Made by a program: the position numbers and the translations under genes. The notes below the pieces were generated by a model. The model was not told where the DNA came from, ran no database searches, and saw nothing but the letters and a program-made list of their open reading frames with translations. DNA of 64,000 nucleotides, taken from positions 67,704,899 through 67,768,898 of the forward strand of contig JARWIR010000001.1 of assembly GCA_029959085.1 (NCBI GenBank), given 5' to 3'. This document shows positions 32,336-45,048 of this stretch, in pieces; the stretch's first letter is position 1; each line of letters opens with the position of its first letter. The stretch comes from Nemophila menziesii. Its lineage: Eukaryota > Streptophyta > Magnoliopsida > Boraginales > Hydrophyllaceae.

Positions 32336-35300
32336 AGTTTCTTTCTAAACTCATGGACATGAATGAGGCTCTTCCCCCTTTGGGGTCAGACCACACTCCA
32401 ATTATTCTAAATTTAGGATTATTCTCAGACAAACATAAAAAAAAGGTTTATTTTGGAAAAAGGTTGGACTTATGATAAATCACTTTGCAAACTGATTATT
32501 GAGAAGTGGAAATCAGGTTACTTTATGGATTTGAGAGGAATTTCGAGTACGAAATACAAATTATTACAAATTCAGAGGCATATTAAAAACTGGGCTAGAA
32601 AGAGAATTCTTAATAATCGGATACTGATCAAGAATAATCTTGAACAACTGGAAAAATTATTTAATGAACCTTAATCGCTTGAAAATGAGACTAAATTCAA
32701 TTCCCTGAGTATGGAAATTGAAGAAAATTGGAAAAAAGAGGAACTGTATTGGCCCCTTAGATAAAAAAAACAACTAGCTCAGGCTAGCTGATAAAATACA
32801 AAAAAAATTCATGCTACTACAAAAGTTAAGAGAACTAGAAATAGAATATCTAAAATCAAATATCAAAATGGTAATGTGGGTCTCAGAAAAAGAAGAAATC
32901 AAAGGAGAAATAGTTAGATATTATAATGATGTTTTTAAATAAGTTGGTTCTAGAAACTACCAACCTATCTTGAGCAGAGTCAAGAAGGTGGTTACTGATG
33001 AAATGAATAAAGATCTTATTAGACCTGTTAATAGTGAGGAAGTTAAAAATGATATATGGTCTTTGGGTAGTGATAAAACGCCAGGCCCAGATGGGTTTGG
33101 TGGGTTCTTTTTAAAAAAAATTTGGGAAGTTCTTAAAGAAGATCTTGCGGATATGGTCTCAGATTTTATTTCACATAATGCATCTCTGGAAACTATTGAT
33201 TGTACAATCATTGCTCTTATTCCAAAATGTGATAACCCTAATATGGTGGCCTCTTTTAGGCCAATCAGCTGTGCTAACTTTGTGTATAAGATTATCTTAA
33301 AAATGCTGACTTTGGGACTTCAGGAATGGATTGGTAGTTTGATATCTGAGACTAAAACTGCCTCCATTCCCAATAGGTCTATATTTGAGAATATTTTGAT
33401 AGCTCAGGAGGTTTCTCACTTCCTTAATAACAAAAGGAGTTCAAAAAATTACTCACTGATTATTAAAGCAAACATGAGTAAGGCATATGAAAACATTGAG
33501 TTGGATTTTCTTCTTGACATGTTACAAAAAATGGGTTTTCATCCTGTGTGGATAGGATGGATCAAAAATTGTATTTCATCTGTTACTTATAAGATCTAGA
33601 TAAATGGTGAGTTATTTGATCTTGAAAAACCTGAAAAAGTGTTGAGGTAAGGAGACCCATTATCTCCATACCTCTTTTGTTTAGTAACTCAAGCTTTAAC
33701 GCATTTAATTGATTCCTATGTGGGAATGGGGTTATTAAGAAGTATTAAAATTGCAAGAGCAGCTCCTATGGTTACTCATGTGCTTTTTGCTGATGACAGA
33801 TTGTTTTTCCTTGAAGCAACTGATTATAATATTGATATTTTTAATAACATTATTAATTGGTATACTTTCGCAACAGGTCAAAGGATAAATATCAATAATA
33901 GTGGTATTCTCTTCAGTAAAAATACTCCAACTGAAGTTACTAATAAATTCTCATCTCTTCTGTGAATAAGGAAAATTGATCATCTTGGAAAATATCTTGG
34001 AATTCCTTCTTCTTGGGGAAAATTTAAAGTTAAATCTATAGAATGGCTTGTTGAAATTATCTTAAAAAGAATGGAAAGTTGGGATACAAAAATGTTAACT
34101 ATGACTAGTAAAGAAATTCTAGTCAAGGCAGTAATTGGAGTTATTCCTAATTATATCATGTTAGTGTTTCTTATTCCAAAAAAGGTTACCTCTCATTTGA
34201 ATTCTTTAATTTCCAATTTTTATTGGAAAAATCAAGGAGAGAATAGATGTCACTGGACTAAGTGGCAAACTTTAATGAAATCCAAGGAGGATGCTGGACT
34301 CGGTTTTAAAGATTTTCATTTTCAAAATTTGGCTTTACTCTCTTGTAATGCTTGGAAATTCATGAATAATATAGAGTCTCTGGTTTTCAAACTTTTTAAA
34401 GGAAATTACTTTCCTCAAAATGACTTTTTAATGGAAAATGTGTGCAGTAACTGTTCATGGGGTTGGAAAGGCCTTTTAGAAGGTAGAAATTGCTTTTTGA
34501 ATTCTATTAGATGGAATGTGGGAAATGGTAATCAAATTAGAATATGGGAGGATCAGTTGATCCCTTCTTAATATGAACTCGTTAAACCTGTTAATTGTGA
34601 ATCGAAGTTTGTGTCTGAACTCATAAACTCAAAAAAAATGAATGCAGTTTTGATTTACTTCATCTTTACTTCCCTCCAACAATTGTAGCAACCATCTCTA
34701 ACATCTTCCTTCCTCTTTTTTGCTGTCTAGACACCCCTTACTGGCCTTTTTCTTGTAATGGGGTTGTCTCAGTTAAGGAAATGTATAAGAGGTTGTGGAA
34801 GGCTCAATTGGCAGGGGAGAAGGTGAAAGAAGACAAAAAAGGTGACAATTCTTTTAAATTACAATCTGAGGATTGGAAACTTATTTGGGATATGAATATT
34901 CATCCAAAAATCAAAGATTTCATCTAGAAGTGTTGTGTTAGTGTATTAGCAACAAATGAGAATAGGAAAAAGAGGAAATCAAGTGATAATGATCTTTGCT
35001 CTCTTTGTGGGATTTGAACAGAAAATGTGGAGCACTTGGTGTTCCACTGCTCTTGGGAAAGAGCAGTTTGAATGGCTAGCCCTCTTTGCTTTAACTCTAT
35101 GTCTGAAACTTCTTTCAATTTCAATAAATGGATTGAGTTTATTAGAAAATGCCAAAAACAATTTGAGTTCTTTGAAAAATCATTTGGAGAACTAGCTTTC
35201 TATATATTCTGGTATATTTGGAAGGGGAGAAATGAAAGTATTTTTAGAGTAACTCCTCCTGACCCTATCTTTACTTTACAAATGGCATTAAAAGCCTATG

Positions 35301-35937
35301 ATGAGAATAATTTAGCAATAAGATTAAGTTCTGGGGCTAAAAACAAAAACAAATATGAAATTTATGGGGTTATTGGAATTAACTCAGAAATCAATGATAT
35401 TAACTTTGTAACTCAGGTTATAAACCTTAGAGAGGATAGAGGGGGGTCCTGGTCTCCACCATTACCTGGCTTTATCAAAATTAATTGTGATGCAACATTT
35501 GATAAATGTTCTAATCATGCTTCATCTGCTTGTATTGTTAGGAACTCGTCAGATGTTTGGTAGATGGTAATACGCATAGGATTAAGGCTTATTCAGCTAT
35601 TGAAGCAGAAGCAAGGGGACTTATTCAAGCTTGTGTGATGGCTTCTAAGTATCCAGAAGGCTCAGTGGAGATAGAGAATGATTGCCAATTGTTAATTAAC
35701 CAAACTAAGATAGGAGAGAAAATTTTCTGTAATACTTTTTTGTTGGTTAAGTTCATTCTTTTGTGTAAACTTAAATACCAGATTAAGATCTCCTATGCTA
35801 GGAGATCCAAAAATTGTTGTGCTGATTGGGTTGCTAAACAAGTGCTTAAAGGTGCCTTGTTTAGCATTTGGACTTCTTTTCACCCTCCCCAATTAGCTAG
35901 GCTTTTGGAAAGGGACTTTAATCCATTATGGATAAGT
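32336..35937 (+). pseudogene. LINE 1 ORF2 (endonuclease end, reverse transcriptase, RNase H), decayed
   Basis: Pieces in several frames, in order: the end of an endonuclease domain (GSDHTPIILNL near 32385); reverse transcriptase 32970-33965 (KTPGPDGFGGFF, FRPISCANFVYKI, GDPLSPYLFCLVTQAL after a stop, and the catalytic LFADD near 33786); thumb and connection (34071-34571); a zinc-binding reverse-transcriptase domain (34850-35110, LCSLCG, ENVEHLVFHCSW); and an RNase H domain (about 35480-35900, INCDATFD, IEAEARGL, ADWVAKQ). Stops and frameshifts are frequent. The polymerase aspartates remain but the ORF is dead. It is a plant L1-type element with RNase H, close in sequence to LINE 2. Confidence 0.85.
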
Positions 35938-36098
35938 TTTTTTTAGTCGAAAGATAAACTTGTATTGAAACCAGAACAAGTACAGTATTAGTCAATCCCT
36001 ATAGGATTGAAGTCCTTAGCAAATAAGTTTGCTAATTGGGGAGGAGGGTGAGTACTCCAAAGGCAAAACAAAGAGCCATATAGCATTTGTTTAGCCAC

Positions 36099-37682
36099 TG
36101 GTGGTCCTTTGTGTGTTCTAAAATAAATGCAATAAGGAAAAGAGAACCACAACTGCAAGTGTACAGTTGTCCCAAGTAATATATGTGATAAAACAAATTC
36201 GTTCTCAGGGACGGATTGGTTGACTCTAATGCTTACCAAATAGTGATTAATTGCACGTAAAAACAAGTAAATGCTTTTTAGAATGTTTGTTTTGATTTTC
36301 TATGACTAAGACAAATAATTAAAATACTAAATTAATGTAAAGATTCAACTAGACACGAGAAAATAAAGTAGTTTACGCAAGGTATGAAAGGCAGTACTTG
36401 AGAGACGCAAGAATTTCACCTAATTATCATTCATTTCATGTATTGTTTAAGGGACAAATTGGTAAATGTGTATTGGTCGGGATTCGGAATTCTCCTTACC
36501 CCAGTCAGGGTGGACTAAGGAGCTACTCTTAGGTGCTACAAACCCCGTTAGGGTGATTATAGTCCACCTTCAAGTGATTAAGTCTATTCTACCCAATTGG
36601 CCATAGGATTAATTACGCTCGTCAGAGTCTCTAATTTCTACCCTACATTCATTAATTGGTTCTCTACCTAGACCCCCCGTCAAGGTGATCCATACGCCAC
36701 TATATGGAATAGCCTAGATACTAAATCCTATGATTGGTTAATTACGTCAATAATAGTAAATAAAAGCAAATTAATGAAAAATACAATTTACCCAATTTGA
36801 TTTTAATTATTAAAATCCCAAATCCAAACACATGAAACGAAATCAAATTGGGATTAACCCATTGTGCGTTCTCAAGAAATATTTAAGTTTAGCTCATAAT
36901 AATTGAAAAGAAAAAAACTAAAGAAATAATTGAGTTCATCATGTTTTACAGAATAAAATAGAAGAACCTAATTACGGAGTTGAATTGGCTGAGAATTGGA
37001 GATATAGACAGTCTCCAACTCTTGCTTTTTCTCTTCCTTGCTCTAGCTTCCTATCTGGTGTTCTGACTCTTTTTTTTTCTTAAGCGTATGAACTGGTATA
37101 TAAAAATAAGAGTCCAAAACCTATTTATACTATGAAAATCGGATTAGGGCTTTTCTTAAGGATTAAATGAAAATTAGAAAAACCCAAGTCCATAATTAAG
37201 CCCAAATCCTCTAACTGATGCACCACCTTCACTAAATCAGCTCTAACCGGCTCGTTTCAACTCGGATTGACCTTATTCCAGTTGCTAAATTTCCGTAACT
37301 CAATGGGAAACAATTTCTATTCACAAGTCAGAGGCTAAAGCCACTCTTAGATGGCTCGGAATCAGCAATCTTTATCAACTTTCCATATTTGCAGCTTCAA
37401 ATTATCAATTCTTTCGGGATATTTCTTCTTGCTTTGACTTCATTACACGATCTTTGACTTTATTCTTGGACTCCTCTCCTAGCTAGTATTCAAAACCTAC
37501 AAATTTTCACTCAAAACAAACCATATTACGTGCAAAAGTTTAATACATGAAAAATACTAGAATTAAAAGAGGAAAATCGATTTATTGCATATTAACACTA
37601 AAAGTCTATCTAAATAGTCGAATAAACACCAAAAAATGATGTCTCCCAAGGACATAAAATTAGAACACTTAGGGAGACATCA
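36099..37682 (-). repeat. 3' LTR of element D (1,584 bp)
   Basis: Reads TGATGTCTCCC...ACCACCA on the minus strand. Tip inverted repeat of 11 bp, perfect (tgatgtctccc 37637-37647, gggagacatca 37672-37682). TATA-like box at 37122-37129 (TATAAATAGG on the element strand). This copy is uninterrupted and is the reference for the broken 5' LTR. Confidence 0.9.
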
Positions 37683-39042
37683 AGACCCCCAACTCAAACC
37701 TTTGTCGTCCCGACAAAGCAAAACTAAAAACAAGGGGAATGAAGTAGATGCAAGAGAAAGTAGAAGCTAGTAATACACCCTAAAGCAATGCTAAAGATAA
37801 ATCTCATATAGCAAACATTAAGAGCTAACATACACATACACTAATCATGTAACATCAAACACAAATAACTTCAATCATAAAATTAACTTTGCAATGCTAG
37901 AAGGTTACACTTGTACTTATCTCAATATGATGGTTATAGTTTGTTCCTCGATCCTTACTCGCTTTGAACGCTCCACTTAGTATACTCCCCATTAACTTAC
38001 CATGCACCTAGGAATCACGAGGAATTTATGGTTTTAGCGTAGGCTTGGGGACGGTGTGGTATGTATATTTGGTAAATTTGAAGTGAGCTTTTGGCTCTCT
38101 CCTCACTTACCATCTACAACTGTCCACGAGCTTGAGTTTACACTCATATAATGTTCTCACTCAACCCATTTGACGCGTTAATGTTGTGTCCCCAATGTTA
38201 ACCCAATTAATCTAAGATGATTTTTTTCAAAATATTCCACTTTGCCGGTTATTTTCTTCTTTCTTTTTATTTTCTTTTACAGTTCTTTTTTTTAATCCCG
38301 ACAAAGGGTTACAAATAATAATATCATCTAACTGTTTGTGCCTCAATACAAACACATCATTTCCCACCCAATGAAATTTCCCAAATGTGGACCCTCCACC
38401 CCAAACTCAAGCTCGAGACAGGTCTCAGGATCGTGATTCAAGTGCGGGTCATTTGGTCATGCCTAATAATCTAAGGGATAATGGGCTTATATCGTGGCGA
38501 CAAAAGAAAAGGCTTAAGGCTCAAATTGGGCTAAGACGGATAATATTCATATAAGGGATATCAAGCTAAAAGGCTACAAATGGCTAACAATGAACGGCCC
38601 TTATCATTTTCCTAGTTACATGATTCATCTCTAGTTCATATCTAAGTAGGTTCTCTACTAATTTAGATCTCACGTTCTACAAACCAAACATTTTCCTTAA
38701 GTACAAGCTTACTTCTTTTGCATTGTTCATTAATTTTTCCTATTCATTATCTATGTTTGCATGCAATTAAAGCGTGTTTTATGTTATTCCCTAAAGTCCA
38801 CTATTTACTATCATAGATTCATCAAAAGTATGCTTAAAAGGGACATTTAAAAAACTTCTACAGGCAAACGCAACTCCTAATTATTTTATTGAAAGCAATT
38901 AAAACAAATAACACATACAAACTGGGATGAGGCCACGAACCCCACCCCAAACTCAAAAATGAATCATGTCCCCACGACTCGAAAAGACGTAAATCAATTA
39001 AACTAATCTACACTAAAACGCGAAAGGGAAAGAAAATGTAGC
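37683..39042 (-). other. Polypurine tract and 3' UTR of element D
   Basis: Starts agacccccaactcaaacc (polypurine complement). The block at about 38040-38110 (gtgagcttttggctctctcc) and the ccaccccaaactcaagctc block near 38395 are shared with A-C although the LTR and ORF sequences have diverged. No gene. Confidence 0.75.
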
Positions 39043-40349
39043 TTAACCAGCGCGTGGCTGGTCATCGGTGTTGCGTCCATGGACTTTATCCTTCGTAAGT
39101 AGACCATAGGTGGCATGTTGAATGGTGCTCACCCCAAGTAGCATGTTTCGGATAAGGTCCAGCTCTTTTGTAACGTTCCCTAAAGTAGCAATCATCTTCA
39201 CTTGATTCTCTTCCAACACTTTGATTTTTGATTCCAACTCGTTATCGGTATGTATCTTCTTCTTTGGAGGAGGAGATCTAGGAGTCCTTACAGCTTGTGT
39301 GGCTTCGTCATGGGCATTCTGAATCGAGATTAAAGATATATATTCCCCAACTACGGTCGGTTCAGCTTCTTCACATTTACGTGGAATCTTAGCGTCTAGA
39401 CACAAGGTAGTGATGGTACACGGAAATTTAAGATTCTGCTGAGTAGTAGGAGCTTTCTCAAATTCCATAATATTATCATAAAGCACACGATCCACATCCA
39501 TATGTTTGTTCTCCACAATACACTTGATGAATATAATGTGTTCCTTTTTTAATTCTGAAGTGTGTGTAATACCAAAGAAGGTAGGGACTATGAAACGGGA
39601 CCAAACATTAGCACAAGGCAATAAATTGCTGATATAAAACTGTACATGATAACGCTCTCCTGCTAGAATTGGGCGGGTCCCAGGAATAAGTAATTTTCCC
39701 CAAAGAGATTCGAAATCGAATGAGGGATCGGTGAGGGTTTCTTGGAAAGGACAAGGGCTGGTGAAGTTGGGAAATTTCAATGATTGTCGAATAAGCTCAG
39801 CAGAGAGAGGTATTACCTTTTTGCGTACAATAATGGCTTCTTTTGAAAAAGCTAATCCCTCGTAAAAATCACGCACCAAGGTAGGAATGTATTCAAGCTT
39901 TCTTTCTCTCAACTCTTTTCACCCAAACTTGTCACAAGTAGTAGCATAATCCTTAAAAGCACTATTTAAAAACCCTTTGGAAGACCTTTCTCAACACCAA
40001 ATTTCAAGTAAATAATTCAATCACAAACCTGATCATTCCAAGTCATAGCAACTCTCTTCGGTTTCTGAGCAAACATCTTTCTTCTTGTTGATCTTTGTTC
40101 TTGAATGGGTGCTTGCAGAGTTTCTTCTTCAGATTCTTCCTCACGTTCTGGTTAATCAATTAGTCTACTTTTCGGATCAGCCTTAATCAGATTTTCTTTC
40201 CTTTTCGGAGCAGCTGGGATTTCTTCAGTCTTGCGTTTGGAACGCGAATCCGGAATCTCAATTGCTTGTTCTGGACTAGCACCAACAGTGTTTCTGTTTC
40301 TTGGAACATTCCTTCGATAAGTACACATAGAATCGGTTCTGTTAGTCAT
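39043..40349 (-). pseudogene. ORF2 of element D, broken
   Basis: The N-terminal piece 40152-40349 starts MTNRTDSM, matching the MTNRT start of A-C ORF2, and is basic. Stops and frame changes follow between 40152 and 39912. The main piece (39043-39912, 289 residues) carries the plant transposon protein domain (ANVWSRFIVPTFFGITHTSE, homologous to ARIWHNFLVPNIFGNTRTL in A) and a coiled-coil-like C-terminus (ESKIKVLEENQVKMIATLG). Only the overall design and scattered residues are shared with A-C, so ORF2 is an old and retained part of the lineage. Confidence 0.75.
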
Positions 40350-40616
40350 CTCTTTTCACCCCAAACTCAAAATTTCAAATAGGGAAAAGCTAGAGGTAAG
40401 CTTAGAACTTTGATGTTTTGAGGTTTAAAACATGAAGATTATGGTGGAATGAGAGATGGGTAAAGGCTAATTGAGAAGAATTGTGAAGGAATTGGGTTTA
40501 ATTTTGAAGGCTAGGAAGAAGAATTTTTGGGAGAAAAGTGGGAATTTGAAGATGTTTTGGAGAGGATATGAGTTGATTGTATGTTTTTGTGATGAAAGAA
40601 GGCTTGTTTAGATGAT

Positions 40617-41352
40617 TTTATAGTGTCTTGATGATGATTTTCGGAGTAGGTGGAGGCTAGGATTCGTTGGTGGAGGCTAACTTGAAAAAGAAGCTAAAAA
40701 AATGAGGGTTTTAACCCAATAAGTCGCCTCTTGCAACAGCGGACCGGCTAGCCGGTGGCTGACCGGCACCGGTCGCTGTGTCAGCGAAAAAATTACTAAA
40801 TTGATGATTTTTTTACCTCTGACGCAAGCCTCCTTGCGTCAAACATGACACACTAACCAGAGAATTCCTTCGTCGCGGGCTGGCAAGCCGGTGAGATGGC
40901 CGGCATACCGGTCGCGTCTCGCTGGCGCAACCTCAGACGCAACACGTTACGTCAAACTCGACGCACTAGTCACAACTTTTCCTCCTTGCTGGCCGGCATG
41001 CCGGTGGTGTCTCGCTGGCGCAAACGTGGACGCTACGTCGTGCGTCAAAGTGGACGCACTAGTCAGAGTTTGGGGGATTCTTCAGCTCGTTTGACCGGCA
41101 TGCCGGTCAGCTCGCCGGCTAGCCGGTCATGCCTGTCTTTGAACTCCAATTTTTTTTTCGTTTTTTCATCGTTTCGACCCCAAACTCATGACCTTTTTAC
41201 CCCTGAAATCATCAAAAACAACTACCCTTCCTCATTTCTTAATAATAAACACTAAATTAACGAAATTTATCTACTATACACTACAAAAATCAAAAGACTT
41301 AAACTAATATACAATGAATTGGCTTTTGTTTAACGTCGTTAAGCTCGACGGG
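40617..41352 (-). repeat. GC-rich spacer of element D and possible TATA box
   Basis: At about 40740-41150 there are repeated words ccggcatgccggt, ctagccggt and tctcgctggcgcaa, many perfectly palindromic, in units of roughly 110-120 bp. Sequence is unrelated to the A-C spacers but position, GC content and palindromic nature are the same. A TATAAAATC box (minus strand, at 40617-40622) lies about 270 nt upstream of the ORF2 start. Confidence 0.68.
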
Positions 41353-42390
41353 TTACCTCACGCTTTTAAGGAGCTTCGAGAGATACATGACCTCCCCGGG
41401 ATGTGGATCTTCCAAGCGATTGGTGTCTTCACCTTCATGGTATATCTTTAATCGATGACCGTTCTCCATGAAAGTACGGTTCTCGGGTAGATGTTCTATC
41501 TCTATCGCCGCATGAGGTGTAACTTTGGTCACAACATAAGGATCCAACCACTTCGATCTTAATTTACCCAGATAATTGCTGAACTTTGAGTTATACTTAA
41601 ATACCTTTTGTCCGACTACAAAGTTCTTTTCACGAATACGATTATCATGCCACCTCTTAGTGTTTTCTTTGTAAAGTTTAGCATTTTCAGAAGCATGTAA
41701 TCAGAATTCATCAAGTTCATTAAGTTTCATCATTCGATTCTGACCGGCTAAAGTAGGATCTAAGTTTAACTGTGCAATAGCCCAATATGCACCCATTTCA
41801 AGCTCAAGAGGTAAGTGACAAGTCTTGCCATAAACCATTCGATACGGGGATGCACCAACTGGAGTTTTGAACGCAGTACGATAAGCCCATAATGCATCGT
41901 CTAACTTCATTGACCAATCTTTTCTTGTAGGACCAACAGTCTTCTCTAAGATAGATTTTACCTCACGACTCGAGACTTTGGCTTGACCATTGGCTTGTGG
42001 ATGATAAGCGGTAGATACACGATGTATCACTCCATACTTCTCTAAAATTGTCTTCAAGTATTTATTCACGAAATGAGAACCTCCATCACTAATAATTACT
42101 CTCGGTGTACCATGTCTAGTGAAGATGTGTGATTTCAGAAACTTAATCACTACTCACGAATCATTAGTTGGTAGAGCAATGACCTCTACCCACTTAGACA
42201 CGTAATCAATAGCTAATAAGATGTAAAGGTTACCATTCAAAGGAACAAACAGACCCATAAAATCTATACCCCATACATCAAATATCTCTACTTCAAGAAC
42301 ATTATTACGTGGCATCTCATCCCTCTTGGATATATTTCCCGTAAATTGAAATATTTCACATCTCTTAACATATTCATGACAATATTTCAT
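41353..42390 (-). pseudogene. Element D integrase
   Basis: 42154-42390 holds the end of the zinc finger (one of its Cys replaced by Phe in RCEIFQF) and the first catalytic Asp (GIDFMG). 41701-42150 holds the second Asp (IISDGGSHF) and the Glu ([11 protein letters not shown]) of the DDE triad. 41353-41700 has the C-terminal barrel (LDPYVVTKVTPHAAIEIEHL), which aligns with the tail left in A-C. Two stops separate the pieces (near 42151 and 41698), plus a frame change at 42390. Confidence 0.82.
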
Positions 42391-44408
42391 TATTGAAGGC
42401 CAGTAAAAATCTTATTGTAATACCTTAGCAGCAGTTCGATCTCCTTTAAATGTCCTCCATAAGGTAAGTCATGACAACCAGCTATAATCGCTTCAGTTTC
42501 TTCCCTTGGTATACATCTTCTCACCATTTGATCAGCGCATACTTTGTAGAGGAAAGGATCCTCCCAAAAGAATTGTCTAGCACGGTGAGCTAATATTTTT
42601 CTCTCTTGATAAGTAGAACCTTTAGGGAAAGAACCACTTATAATTAAATTCGCAATATCCGCATACCAATGAGTATTTTCTAGGTGAATCGCGAACAAGC
42701 TCTCATCAAGAAATTCTTCTCTAACTAATTCGGGTCCACCATTTGATTCTGATCCTTCAAGACGAGATAGATGATCTGCAACTTGATTTTCACAACCCTT
42801 TTGATCCTTAATCTCTAAATCAAACTCTTGTAGCAGTAACACCCATCTTATTAACCGTGGCTTATCATCTTTCTTCTCCATAAGATATCTAATAGCAGAA
42901 TGATCTGTATAACCAACAACCTTCGCTCCAAGGAGATAGGAACGGAACTTATCGAATGTATAAACAACAACTAGCAATTCTTTCTCTGTAACAGTATAAT
43001 TAATTTGAGTACCATTGAAAGTCTTGCTTGCATAATAGATTGAATGAAATATCTTATCTTTTCTTTGGCCTAAAACAACTCCCATAGCTAAATCACTAGC
43101 ATCACACATAACTTCGAATGGCATATTCCAATCAGGTGGTAATACAATAGGAGCGGTAATGAGTTTTTCTTTGATTGCTTTGAAGGCCACCATGCAAGCT
43201 TCATTGAAAAGGAATTTGGTTTCCTTCTCAAGTAAGTTACATAGTGGTTTAGCAATCTTAGAAAAATATTTATTGAATCTCCTATAAAAGCCAGCATGGC
43301 CAAGAAAACTTCTCACCCCTTTTATAGAAACAGGAGGAGGAAGAGTTTTTATTACCTCTATCTTTGCGCGATCAATCTCTAAACCAGCATTCGAAACCGT
43401 GTGACCCAATACGATACCTTCTCGAACCATAAAATGACACTTCTCCCAATTTAAAACCAAATCACTTTCCTTGCATCTAATCAAAACTCTCTCCAAATTC
43501 TGTAAACACTTATCAAAGTCATCACCGAATACAGAGATATCATCCATAAATACCTCAAGGAAATTATCGATCATATCCCAGAATATTCCCATCATACATC
43601 TTTGAAACGTAGCGGGTGCGTTACACAACCCAAATGGCATTCTACGATATGCAAACGTACCAAAGGGACATGTAAAGGTTGTCTTATGTTGATCTTCTGG
43701 AGCCACGTAAATTTGATTATATCCGGAATATCCATCTAAAAAGCAGTAATACTCTCTACCATCTAACTTGTCTAACATTTGATCTATGAAGGGAAGAGGG
43801 AAGTGATCTTTTCTGGTGGCCTTGTTCAATTTGCGGTAATCCATACATACTCTCCAACCAACAACAGTTCTTGAAGGAATAGCTTCATTTTGATCATTAA
43901 GAGCTGTAGTGATTCCCCCTTTCCTAGGCACACACTGAACCGGACTCACCCATTCACTACTCGAAATGGGATAGATAATCCCTGCGTCTAACAACTTAAT
44001 CACCTCTTTTTTTACAACTTCCTTCATGGCTGGCATTAATCTCCTTTGACCTTCAACTGAGCGTGCGTTATTATCTTCAAGAATAATTTTGTGTTGACAA
44101 TAGGAAGGGCTAATGCCTTTGATATCGGCAATATTCCATCCTATCGCTTCTTTGTTCTCTCTTAACACACGCAACAGTTTATCTTCTTGAGGACCTGTTA
44201 AATTTGTTGAAACAATAACAGGTAGAGTTTCATTAGTACCTAAATACGCATACCTAAAGTGTGATGGCAAAGGATTTTCTTCCAATTGCGGAGGAGATTC
44301 GATTGAAGGTTTCTTTTTTGTTACAATTTCCTCCGGTTCTCTCACAGGTTCATAGGCATGACGCCAATATTTTGGATTCTCAGAGCAGAGTTGCCACTGC
44401 TTCGGCAA
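42390..44408 (-). pseudogene. Element D reverse transcriptase and RNase H
   Basis: 672 residues, open. Reverse transcriptase: [50 protein letters not shown], and catalytic FMDD (plus 43539-43550), the Athila form of YxDD. RNase H follows ([48 protein letters not shown]). The C-terminus holds the start of the integrase zinc finger (CHDLPYGGH). The domain alone looks functional; the surrounding lesions do not. This is the segment missing in A-C. Confidence 0.88.
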
Positions 44409-45048
44409 GCTCTTCCATCAATTCAGGTAGATCAAGTATCAAGGCTGCCTGCAAAACATTATCGTAAGTAAATTCATTATATACCTCTTGCGTGGCCTGC
44501 TCAATTACATCCATTCGGAAACAATCCTCCTGAGAATCTGGAAACTTCATAGCTCGGAACACGTTGAACTTCACTTCCTCGTCTTGGATTCGCATCGTTA
44601 ATTCTCCGTTTTCTACATCAATTAAAGTATGCCCCGTGGCTAGGAATGGTCTTCCCAAAATAATGGGGACATTCCTATCCGCGTCGTATTCAAGAATAAC
44701 AAAATCAACGGGAAATACTAAGGTACCTGCCTTGAAGAGGACATCTTCTATTCGACCCTCAGGATGTACAAGGGATCAATCCGCCATTTGCAAGACCATA
44801 GAAATGGGTCTTGCGATTCCAATTTTTAATTTTTCAAAGATTGATTTGGGCATAAGATTAATGCTTGAACCCAAATCACATAGTGCTTTACCTTTCCATT
44901 CTTCTCCAATCGATATAGGAATTATGAAACTCCCAGGATCAAGTAACTTCGGAGGTAGCTTACTTTGACAAATATCGCTACATTCTTCCGGTAAACCAAT
45001 CATTTCATTATCGCAATACGGCCTTTTGTTGGTGAGAGCTCTTTTCAA
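44409..45048 (-). pseudogene. Element D aspartic protease
   Basis: 44776-45048 has the active site (KALCDLGSSINLMPKSIF) and 44380-44658 has ILG-type MGRPFLATGHTLIDVENGEL. A stop near 44775 (in the QMAD|SLVHPEG region) and a frame change separate the halves. The active-site DLGSS is intact. Confidence 0.78.
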
